The notes under the pieces were generated by a model, which saw only the letters and a program-made list of their open reading frames with translations, ran no database searches and was not told where the DNA came from. From an uncultured Pelagibacteraceae bacterium (lineage in GTDB: Bacteria > Pseudomonadota > Alphaproteobacteria > Pelagibacterales > Pelagibacteraceae), in the NCBI GenBank assembly GCA_902583295.1, contig CACHUY010000001.1, forward strand, positions 1-64,000: 64,000 nt of DNA, read 5' to 3'. Made by a program: the position numbers and the translations under genes. Each line of letters opens with the position of its first letter. The first letter of the stretch is position 1. Below, piece after piece: positions 7,765 to 15,523 of this stretch.

Positions 7765-8850
7765 CTAATCCTCTATAAAATGTTTATTTCCTTTTCGGGA
7801 ATTGCAAGGTCTACAAAGAAGTTGCGCGTTAGATATAACTGTTCCCGGTGGTCCTTTGCTCCAAGGAACTTTATGATCTACAGTTAATTCGTTAGAAAGA
7901 AATTTATTATTACATTTTTCACATTTATACTTTCCATCGATTATTGTTTTATTACCTAAAAGTTCTTTTTTATCATCTTTGGTAAACAATCTTTTAGGAT
8001 CAGTTCTAATATTATTTACAGCAGCTAGAATTATATCTTCAATTTCTTTAGCTTGATCGGTAATTTTTGCTTCATCACTCTTTAAATATTTTTGAACCGC
8101 ATTATTAATCTTGTCTTTTTTACTTTGCCATATTGTCTTATCATTTAAATACTTTTGTGCTAAAGAAAAAAAAATATCAAACTTATTAAATTTTTCAAAA
8201 ATAGCTGCTACAAAGTTAATATATTTGCTTACTTTTCTATGATCGGGTTGAAAAGTTTTTTTTTGATTTTCATTTACATATTTCTGAACTGATGATTCTT
8301 TGTTATCAGTTCCTTTTAAAATTAAAATTTTCTTTAAAACTTCATACTGATTTTTTCCTCTTTGGTTTGCTCCTAAAATTTTTGATATATTTCTATCATC
8401 CTTAACATATTGACTTAGTTCAGAGAGATAACGCCCATGAAAGAGCCCATTTAGAACCTCATATTTATTTAATGCTACTCCTAAAACATTTATACGTCTA
8501 AAAATTTCTCGTTTTAATTTATCTGGACCTTTACAAATAATATCAACTAGTTCTGTATCATCAATTTTTTTTTGTATGCTTGATGAAGTTTCTTGCCATA
8601 ATTTATTGTTATATTTAATATCATTTTCTTTAAATCTTTTAATTGCATGAATTCTTTGTTTTCCATCTAAAACTTCAAGTTTACGATTTCTATTTTTCCA
8701 AAAATAAAAAGCAGGTAAAGGAATTTTTTTTACAATACTATCTATAACTAGCGATTGTTTTTCATCATTATAAACTATATCTCTTTGCAACTCTATATCG
8801 CTTATAATAATTCCGTCTCTAATTTTTCTATATAATTCTTTTACTTTCAC
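7765..8850 (-). CDS. DUF262 (GmrS/ParB-like) domain protein with C-terminal HNH endonuclease domain
   Basis: DIELQRDIVYNDEKQSLVIDSI...LPAFYFW...LEVLDGKQRIHAIKRF (DUF262); CEKCNNKF...LTVDHKVPWSKG...NAQLLCRPCNSRKGNK (HNH with zinc-binding CxxC pairs). Confidence 0.85.
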   Translation of the reverse strand: MKVKELYRKIRDGIIISDIELQRDIVYNDEKQSLVIDSIVKKIPLPAFYFWKNRNRKLEVLDGKQRIHAIKRFKENDIKYNNKLWQETSSSIQKKIDDTELVDIICKGPDKLKREIFRRINVLGVALNKYEVLNGLFHGRYLSELSQYVKDDRNISKILGANQRGKNQYEVLKKILILKGTDNKESSVQKYVNENQKKTFQPDHRKVSKYINFVAAIFEKFNKFDIFFSLAQKYLNDKTIWQSKKDKINNAVQKYLKSDEAKITDQAKEIEDIILAAVNNIRTDPKRLFTKDDKKELLGNKTIIDGKYKCEKCNNKFLSNELTVDHKVPWSKGPPGTVISNAQLLCRPCNSRKGNKHFIED

Positions 8851-8859
8851 AAATATTTT

Positions 8860-9771
8860 CTATATTTTTTTGTTCTTAATTAACAATCTTTCAAATGGAG
8901 CTTTATCTGGTTTTCCATTTTTTTCAGTCCACAACATTGCTTTGTCACCGCTCCATCTCTTAGTTTTTTTTGCTTGAACGCCTGTGCCAAGAAGTTCAAA
9001 CTGATATGGATTAAATTTTCTTAAAAATGTTATAGGAACACCCATAATTCCTTTAAAATTATATGGAATATTTTTAACTTTATCTACATTAATTCCATTA
9101 AAATTATAAAACTTTTGGTATTTTTTATTTGAGTAACTTTCAGTAAGTATCAAGTTTCTCCTTGAATAGTCTAATTTTAAGTTGGTATACCATAAACATG
9201 CACGTGCGTTTGATCCTTCTGGAGTATTTGCCATAAAAGTCTTACCAGATCTGGACACAAAACCAGACAATTGTTTTGCATATCCTATGCTTATTTTTTT
9301 TTTTAAAAAATGAGCAATAATATTTTTGTAACTGAGTGCAAATGTTGGGCCTATTACTAAAAAATTTTTTTTATTTTTAACTAAAGTATTAATAAATTCT
9401 TCAAATATACTAAAAGGTGGATTAGTTATTATTAAATCATACTTAGAATAATCAATATCTTCAAATTTTGTTCCTTTCTTTTTTTTTGGATCATATCCAC
9501 TAGCTGTGATACTTTTAATTTTATAATCTTCCGCATGTGAAATTAAAAACTTTAAAAAATTACAATTAGTAGATGATAATTTTTTTTTAATTTTGCCTTT
9601 AAGATAAAAAAATTTTTCATTATAACTAGCGTCCCAATCACAAGGGCATAATATTCTTTTTCCTTTTAGTTGATCTTTATAATTCGGTAATTCTGCAGCT
9701 ATATCAGGCCACATCGTAATCCACTCATCATTTTTTGCTTTGATTGCTTTTAATAATTTTGGGTTAGCCAT
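8860..9771 (-). CDS. EcoRI-family adenine-specific DNA methyltransferase
   Basis: KAKNDEWITMWPDIAAEL..., LCPCDWD, YDLIITNPPFSIFEEFI (NPPF catalytic motif), ISIGYAKQLSGFV, resembling M.EcoRI as I recall it. Confidence 0.82.
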   Translation of the reverse strand: MANPKLLKAIKAKNDEWITMWPDIAAELPNYKDQLKGKRILCPCDWDASYNEKFFYLKGKIKKKLSSTNCNFLKFLISHAEDYKIKSITASGYDPKKKKGTKFEDIDYSKYDLIITNPPFSIFEEFINTLVKNKKNFLVIGPTFALSYKNIIAHFLKKKISIGYAKQLSGFVSRSGKTFMANTPEGSNARACLWYTNLKLDYSRRNLILTESYSNKKYQKFYNFNGINVDKVKNIPYNFKGIMGVPITFLRKFNPYQFELLGTGVQAKKTKRWSGDKAMLWTEKNGKPDKAPFERLLIKNKKI

Positions 9772-9786
9772 TTAAGATATTATATT

Positions 9787-9821
9787 ATTTTATCTCTCTA
9801 CTTACTAGTTTCTTACTAGTT
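9787..9821 (+). repeat. 35-bp direct repeat copy B
   Basis: attttatctctctacttactagtttcttactagtt. Confidence 0.9.
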
Positions 9822-9944
9822 TAATGAAATTTATTATTCATATTTTCCAATAAAAATAATCTATCAATTTCTAAGGTTATGGGATTATAAGGGATTTAGA
9901 CTATTAGGGACTATTAGAGACTCTGAAATTTCTCAACTCAAACT

Positions 9945-9984
9945 ATTTTAAGTCCTTTGTGTCTACCAATTTCACCACGAGGGC
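9945..9984 (-). repeat. att copy 3: displaced tRNA-Leu 5' half, 40/40 identical
   Basis: attttaagtcctttgtgtctaccaatttcaccacgagggc. Confidence 0.93.
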
Positions 9985-10000
9985 ATTACTAAAAGTCATT

Positions 10001-10028
10001 GTTATATCTTTGTTTTGTTTTAACACAA
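10001..10028 (-). promoter_or_regulatory. Stranded, probably ancestral tRNA-Leu promoter (TTGTGT-16-TATAAC)
   Basis: cattgttatatc at the same 13-nt offset from the tRNA 5' end as at 6113-6124. Confidence 0.5.
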
Positions 10029-10193
10029 TGCATTTATCTTATTCAAGAATTATCGGTGTCTAACTGGTGTCTAACCCAAAATTTATAATATACTATTTGT
10101 AATTTATTTTATGGATTAAATACTCTTTGTAATAAATTTGTAATTTAATTTTATAAAATTTAATGTATTGTAATTTTAAAAAGAATTAAAAAT

Positions 10194-10610
10194 ATGCAAA
10201 GACTACATTTACATCTTGGAGTTAAAAACTTAAACGAAAGCATAAATTTTTATAAAAATTTATTTAAATCTGAACCAACAAAAGTAAAAGAAGATTATGC
10301 TCAATGGATTTTAGATGATCCTAAGATTAATTTTGCAATATCTACTAGAGTAAAAACTTTAGGAGTAGATCATCTAGGAATACAGGTTGATAAAGTTGAG
10401 AAACTAAACGATATAAGAACTAATTTAGATAAAGCTGATATATCTACTTACTCTGATGGTGAGGTAACATGTTGTTATGCAAAATCAGAAAAATCTTGGG
10501 TAAATGATCCAAATGGAGTTGCTTGGGAAGCTTATCACACAATGGAAGATGCTGAGATTTATAATACAGCCGGCGCAAGATCAGATACTGAAAAAAAAGG
10601 TTGTTGTTAA
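10194..10610 (+). CDS. VOC-family (glyoxalase fold) protein resembling ArsI/CadI
   Basis: LHLGVKNLNESINFYKNLF, DHLGIQVD, vicinal cysteines EVTCCYAKSEKSWVNDPNGVAWE, C-terminal GCC. Confidence 0.75.
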   Translation: MQRLHLHLGVKNLNESINFYKNLFKSEPTKVKEDYAQWILDDPKINFAISTRVKTLGVDHLGIQVDKVEKLNDIRTNLDKADISTYSDGEVTCCYAKSEKSWVNDPNGVAWEAYHTMEDAEIYNTAGARSDTEKKGCC

Positions 10611-10692
10611 TAAAATTAACTAACAAACATCAAACTTTTGTTTAAGGTTTATTAAGTAAATTTTTATTCGATTAATCCTCTGTGTATAAACA

Positions 10693-11907
10693 TTATTTTA
10701 ATCCTTTGGTTCTATACAATATGATCCATCCAGAAATAAGCAGTAAGAGAACTGAGGCAAAACCTATCCTTTGATTTTCAGTTATAAATGTAATAGTTCC
10801 TACTAAAAATGGGCCAAAAAAAGACGTCAGCTTTCCAGAAGTAGCAAATAACCCAAAAGCTTTATTTTGATCCTCAATATTTGTTAATTTAGTTATCATG
10901 ACCCTACTAGCAGATTGTATTGGTCCTATAAATAATCCCAAGAAAAATGAAAAAATAAAAAAATTTATTTTTGACTGTGTAAAAATAATTAAAATGGAGA
11001 AAAAAATAAGACATATTAAGGAAAAGGAAATTGTTTTTTTTGAATTATATTTATCATTGAAGTGTCCACCAAAACTAGCGCCTATTAGAGCAGCAACATT
11101 CATTAAAACAGACATCATTAAAAGTTCATTTATTGATAATTTAAATACCCCAACAGCAAAAATACCTCCCATGACAAAAATGGTATTTAAACCATCAGCA
11201 TAAAGTAGCCTTGCAAACAAAAATCGAGTTGTGTTAGTAAGACCATTATTCCAAAGAATTTTTTTTAAACTATTTGACTTCTTTTTGTTTAGTTTAACTT
11301 TTTTATATTTCGTTTGATTCAATAATGGATAGGAAAAAATGAGAAACCAAAGAGCTACAAAAATGGCGCTAGATCTAAAATTAATTTTTTGATCTAAGTC
11401 AATTAAATAATTTGATTGAATTAACAAAATAATAGTTAAAATAAGTGTGATAATGCCACCCAAATACCCTAGTGCAAAAGCAAAACCAGACACCTTTCCC
11501 ACATGTTGTTTGTCCGCTGAATGAATTAATAATGAATTATAGAACATAGAACTTAGTTCATAAAAATAGTTTGCTAAACAAACTATGATTAAGGTGAATA
11601 AAATATATTCAGAAGATGGTTTAGCAAACCATAATGCTGCAGTAAAAAGTATACATAAATAGGTACTAGTTTTTAATATGATTGAGTTTAAATTCTTGTT
11701 ATCAGCTAAATTTCCTAAAAAAGGTCCGCTAAATGCAATGCATAATCCTGATATTGAAATGGCCCAACCCCAATATGCCTGGCCATTAACCATATCTTGG
11801 ACGATTGACTCCACAAAATAATTTGAGAAGACAAAGGTTATAATAACTGTTGTAAAAGCAGAATTAGCAAAATCATAAAGAGAATATTTATAAGATTTTA
11901 TATTCAT
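10693..11907 (-). CDS. MFS transporter, UMF1/Atg22-like
   Basis: 12-TM protein, YSLYDFANSAFTTVIITFVFSNYF. Confidence 0.78.
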   Translation of the reverse strand: MNIKSYKYSLYDFANSAFTTVIITFVFSNYFVESIVQDMVNGQAYWGWAISISGLCIAFSGPFLGNLADNKNLNSIILKTSTYLCILFTAALWFAKPSSEYILFTLIIVCLANYFYELSSMFYNSLLIHSADKQHVGKVSGFAFALGYLGGIITLILTIILLIQSNYLIDLDQKINFRSSAIFVALWFLIFSYPLLNQTKYKKVKLNKKKSNSLKKILWNNGLTNTTRFLFARLLYADGLNTIFVMGGIFAVGVFKLSINELLMMSVLMNVAALIGASFGGHFNDKYNSKKTISFSLICLIFFSILIIFTQSKINFFIFSFFLGLFIGPIQSASRVMITKLTNIEDQNKAFGLFATSGKLTSFFGPFLVGTITFITENQRIGFASVLLLLISGWIILYRTKGLK

Positions 11908-11913
11908 GATGAT

Positions 11914-11961
11914 TTAATATCTTATAAATCCCAAAACCACGATCCCTAAAAGCTTTTTCAT
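11914..11961 (-). pseudogene. Orphan signal-peptide-like micro-ORF MKKLLGIVVLGFIRY*
   Basis: Near-copy at DNA level of the 5' end of the gene starting at 3515 (MKKFLGIVVLGLLW); stops after 15 codons. Confidence 0.4.
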
Positions 11962-11988
11962 CAATAAAAAACATTATAATATTCCTTA

Positions 11989-12795
11989 ATGAATAAAAAT
12001 TATAAAATTCTAATTTTTACTGATCTCGATGGCTCACTTCTTCATAGAGATACTTTTAAATTTGATGAAATAAAAGACTATCTAAAACAACTAATTTATA
12101 AAGGTATTTTTATCATACCAAATACAAGCAAAACCGAAAAAGAGATTTTAGAATTTAACAATGAGCTAGGTTCAAGTTTACCCTACATTTCAGAAAATGG
12201 GTCAGCTATTAATGGTTTAGATTTATTAAATTCAAATTTACCCAAAGAATTAATTTTAAGTAGAGAAAAAGATAGTTTGATAAAGATATTTGAAAAGTCA
12301 GTTCCAATAGATTTACAAAGTAAATGCAAATGGTTATCTGATATGGACAAGAAAAAACAAAGCTCTATTTTTGGTTTAGAAGGTGAAAAACTAAAAATGG
12401 CTTTAGATCGTAAATACACCATTCCTTTTATATTTGATGGAATTAAAAGCGAAAAAAATGAGTTATCTAAAATTGTTAAAAAAAAAGGTTTAGCTTTACA
12501 AGAAGGTGGAAGAGTTATTAATTTAACTGATAAAATAAATAAAGCTAAAGCACTTCAAGTATTTGTCAGATTTTTTAAAAAGAATAACAAAAATGTAAAA
12601 ACAATAGCAGTTGGTGATAATTACAATGATTTAGATATGCTTAAAGTTAGTGATTTTCCTTGTCTTGTCTTTAATGATAAATTTACATTAGATCAAATCC
12701 GGATAAATGATTTAATAACAACAAATAAGCCATCTCCTGAAGGCTGGGCAGATGTGATCAAAATGGCTCTGGTTAAAATAAATAAAAATTACTAA
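11989..12795 (+). CDS. HAD-family mannosyl/glucosyl-3-phosphoglycerate phosphatase
   Basis: FTDLDGSLLHRDTF, PNTSKTEKEI, ENGSAI, AVGDNYNDLDML; next to the GPG-synthase-like gene. Confidence 0.8.
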   Translation: MNKNYKILIFTDLDGSLLHRDTFKFDEIKDYLKQLIYKGIFIIPNTSKTEKEILEFNNELGSSLPYISENGSAINGLDLLNSNLPKELILSREKDSLIKIFEKSVPIDLQSKCKWLSDMDKKKQSSIFGLEGEKLKMALDRKYTIPFIFDGIKSEKNELSKIVKKKGLALQEGGRVINLTDKINKAKALQVFVRFFKKNNKNVKTIAVGDNYNDLDMLKVSDFPCLVFNDKFTLDQIRINDLITTNKPSPEGWADVIKMALVKINKNY

Positions 12796-12803
12796 AGTTC
12801 ATT

Positions 12804-14024
12804 ATGAGTGATTTTTCTCAAAATGGAATAATTTCAACACTTCATGATTTTGGAACAAAATCTTTAGAGCAAATAGAGAAGGAACTTTTAGGTTTTTCTA
12901 AAGAAAGGAAGATGGAACTTATCCTACCATGTCTTTATTCAGAATTAAAAGGAGATGCATTACCTAATATTGTAAAAGAGATAAGTAAAACTAATTACAT
13001 ACATCATATTATTATAGGCTTAGATCAAGCAAGCGAAGCCGAAGCAAGGAAAGCTTGGACTTTTTTTGAAAAATTAGAAACCCCTTTTACTATTTTATGG
13101 AATGATGGACCTAATTTAAAAAAATTGGATAAAGAATTACAAAAAAAAGGGTTAGCTCCAAATGAGCATGGCAAAGGAAGAAATGTTTGGTATTGCATAG
13201 GTATGTCTATTGCAAGAGACAGTGCAAGATCCGTTGCATTACATGATTGTGATATAAAAACCTATGACAGAAGAATGTTAGCAAAATTATTTTATCCAGT
13301 TGTAAATCCATTATTCAATTTTGAATTTTGTAAAGGCTTTTATCCAAGAGTTGCTGATAATAAGATGAATGGACGTGTAGCAAGACTATTAGTGTTTCCT
13401 TTGTTGAACGCTCTAGAAAAAACTATCGGGAAAAGTGATTACTTAGATTTTATGAAATCTTTTAAATATCCATTAGCTGGTGAATTCTCATTTAGAAGAA
13501 ATATTTTACCAGAACTTAGAATTTCATCAGACTGGGGTATTGAAATTGGAATTTTATCTGAAATGCAAAGAAACTTTTCTCCTCAAAATATTTGTCAGGT
13601 AGATTTAGCAGATACTTATGATCATAAGCACCAAGACCTGTCTCTTGATGATGAAAAAAAAGGTTTATCTAGAATGTCTGTAGATATTATTAAAACTTTT
13701 ATTAAAAAGTTAGCAACACAAGGTCATTCATTTAGTAGAGAGCAATTAAGATCTTTGAAAGCAACATATTATAGATCTGCTTTAGATCTTATTGATGCTT
13801 ACAGGGCTGATGCTGAAATGAATGGTTTAAAATTTGACTCCCATACTGAAGAAAAAGCAGTTGAATTGTTTTCAAGTAATATCATTAGAGCTGGAGAAGA
13901 TTTTTATCTTAACCCAATGGATGCACCTTTTATTCCTACATGGAGTAGAGTAAAAAGTGCAATACCAGATTTTCTAGTTAGATTAGAAAAAGCTGTTAAT
14001 GAGGATAACAAACGTTATCTCTAG
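12804..14024 (+). CDS. Glycosyltransferase, glucosyl-3-phosphoglycerate synthase-like
   Basis: LILPCLYSELKGDALPNIVKEI, HDCDIKTYDRRMLAKLFYPV, GEFSFRRNILPELRISSDWGIEIG. Confidence 0.75.
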   Translation: MSDFSQNGIISTLHDFGTKSLEQIEKELLGFSKERKMELILPCLYSELKGDALPNIVKEISKTNYIHHIIIGLDQASEAEARKAWTFFEKLETPFTILWNDGPNLKKLDKELQKKGLAPNEHGKGRNVWYCIGMSIARDSARSVALHDCDIKTYDRRMLAKLFYPVVNPLFNFEFCKGFYPRVADNKMNGRVARLLVFPLLNALEKTIGKSDYLDFMKSFKYPLAGEFSFRRNILPELRISSDWGIEIGILSEMQRNFSPQNICQVDLADTYDHKHQDLSLDDEKKGLSRMSVDIIKTFIKKLATQGHSFSREQLRSLKATYYRSALDLIDAYRADAEMNGLKFDSHTEEKAVELFSSNIIRAGEDFYLNPMDAPFIPTWSRVKSAIPDFLVRLEKAVNEDNKRYL

Positions 14025-14144
14025 CATTTTTTAAAAAGGTAAAAATTATAATTCAACTATAAATTGATACTATATATTTTTACCTAACATTTGCGACAAG
14101 CTTTCAGATATAGTAATTTTTTAAAAAAATATCTAGGAGGGGAA

Positions 14145-15473
14145 ATGAAAAATATAGTTAAAATATTTTGCATAGTTTCATTATTCATTACAAATGTCGT
14201 TTATGCAGATATTAAATTTTGGACTACTGAAGTCCAACCTGCTCGAATGGCTAAGCAAGAAGAAATGGCTAAAGCTTTTGAAGCTAAGACAGGTATTAAG
14301 GTTGACGTAATTCCAATTGAAGAAAAGGAATTAGGAACAAGAGCAACAGCTGCAGCAGCAGCTGGTGATTTACCAGACGTGATTTATCACACTTTACAAT
14401 ATGTGTTACCTTGGGCAGAAGCAGGTATTTTAGATGTTGATGCTAATAATGCAGTTGTAAAAGCATTAGGTAAAGATACTTTTGCTCCAGGTGCCCTAAA
14501 CATGGCTAAGTCAGGATCAAAAATTGCTGCTGTTCCAGTTGATGGATGGACGCAAATGGTTGTTTATAGAAAAGATCTTTTTGACAACGCTGAATTAGAA
14601 CCGCCAACAAGTTATGCTAACATTGTAAAAGCTGTTGAGAAACTATCAAAAACAAACGGAATGTTTGGGTTTGTAGCTGCTACTAAAACTGATGAAAATT
14701 TCATGAGTCAAGTTTTAGAACATGTTCTTTTAGCAAATGGTGTTAATATCGTTAAAAAAGGTGGAATTAAAAAGCAAGGTAAAAAATTAAAAGAGGCATT
14801 AGAGTTTTATAAAGTTATAGCTAAAGCTAGTCCTCCAGGTGAGCTTTATTGGAAACAATCAAGAGCACTTTATTTTGCTGGAAAAACACCAATGATTATT
14901 TGGTCTCCATTTATTATGGATGAGCTTGCAGGTTTAAGAGACTCTGCTCCTCCAACAATAAATAGTGATCCAACTTCACCTGAACTTGCATCTAAAACTG
15001 GTTTCATAACTAATTTTAGTGGACCAAGTAATAAAAAAGGTGCTGCATGGGCAGATGTTAGATACTTTGGTATAACAGCTGATGCTGATACTGATGAAGC
15101 AAAACAATTTATCATGTATTCAATGGATGAAGGATATACAAATACTTTATCTATTGCTCCGGAAGGTAAATTTCCGGTAAGAAGAGGAAATGCAAGTGAT
15201 CCAGAGGCATTTACAAAAGCTTGGAGTAAACTGCCAGTTGGAGTTGATAGAAAAGCTCCTTTGTCAGATCTGTATGACCCTGATGTTATAAATAATATTG
15301 TTGCTGGTTTAGATACTGCAAATAGATGGGGAGTTAAAGAGGGTGAGCTATCAAGAGCATCCAAAGTAATTAATTCTCAATTTATAAATAGAATCACTAG
15401 ACTTTATATTGATGACCAAATCGATGTGGATGAGGCTGTTGATATGATTAACAAAGCACTAGCTAAATTCTAG
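14145..15473 (+). CDS. ABC transporter sugar/osmolyte substrate-binding protein
   Basis: Signal peptide MKNIVKIFCIVSLFITNVVYA, extracellular solute-binding family 1; AGGAGGGG Shine-Dalgarno before 14145. Confidence 0.88.
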   Translation: MKNIVKIFCIVSLFITNVVYADIKFWTTEVQPARMAKQEEMAKAFEAKTGIKVDVIPIEEKELGTRATAAAAAGDLPDVIYHTLQYVLPWAEAGILDVDANNAVVKALGKDTFAPGALNMAKSGSKIAAVPVDGWTQMVVYRKDLFDNAELEPPTSYANIVKAVEKLSKTNGMFGFVAATKTDENFMSQVLEHVLLANGVNIVKKGGIKKQGKKLKEALEFYKVIAKASPPGELYWKQSRALYFAGKTPMIIWSPFIMDELAGLRDSAPPTINSDPTSPELASKTGFITNFSGPSNKKGAAWADVRYFGITADADTDEAKQFIMYSMDEGYTNTLSIAPEGKFPVRRGNASDPEAFTKAWSKLPVGVDRKAPLSDLYDPDVINNIVAGLDTANRWGVKEGELSRASKVINSQFINRITRLYIDDQIDVDEAVDMINKALAKF

Positions 15474-15490
15474 TAATTTAAATTAATTAA

Positions 15491-15523
15491 AAAAGCGGAT
15501 AAGATTACTTATCCGCTTTTTTT
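15491..15523 (+). terminator. Hairpin plus U-tract between substrate-binding and permease genes
   Basis: aaaagcggataag-atta-cttatccgctttttttt then ATG of permease. Confidence 0.8.

Larger units (their letters stand above)
7642..9984 (-). mobile_element. Putative tRNA-targeted mini-element 2 (about 2.34 kb) carrying an R-M-like pair, no recombinase
   Basis: Bounded by tRNA-Leu 5'-half copies at 7601-7641 and 9945-9984; two cargo ORFs. Confidence 0.65.

Noticed and set aside
8860-9771. Concluding GAATTC specificity from EcoRI-family similarity
   Set aside because: GAATTC is present many times in this window without obvious avoidance, and family membership does not fix specificity; needs methylome data.
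6101-9984. Hidden integrase/excisionase gene in the array
   Set aside because: No ORF in the supplied track in this interval shows tyrosine- or serine-recombinase motifs; the intergenic gaps are too short and AT-rich to hold one.
10080-10190. Repeated tttgtaat units before the VOC gene
   Set aside because: Low-complexity AT sequence without regular spacing; consistent with genome composition.
14870-15364. 164-aa ORF antisense to the substrate-binding protein
   Set aside because: Mirror ORF in a coding region, no start context or domain.
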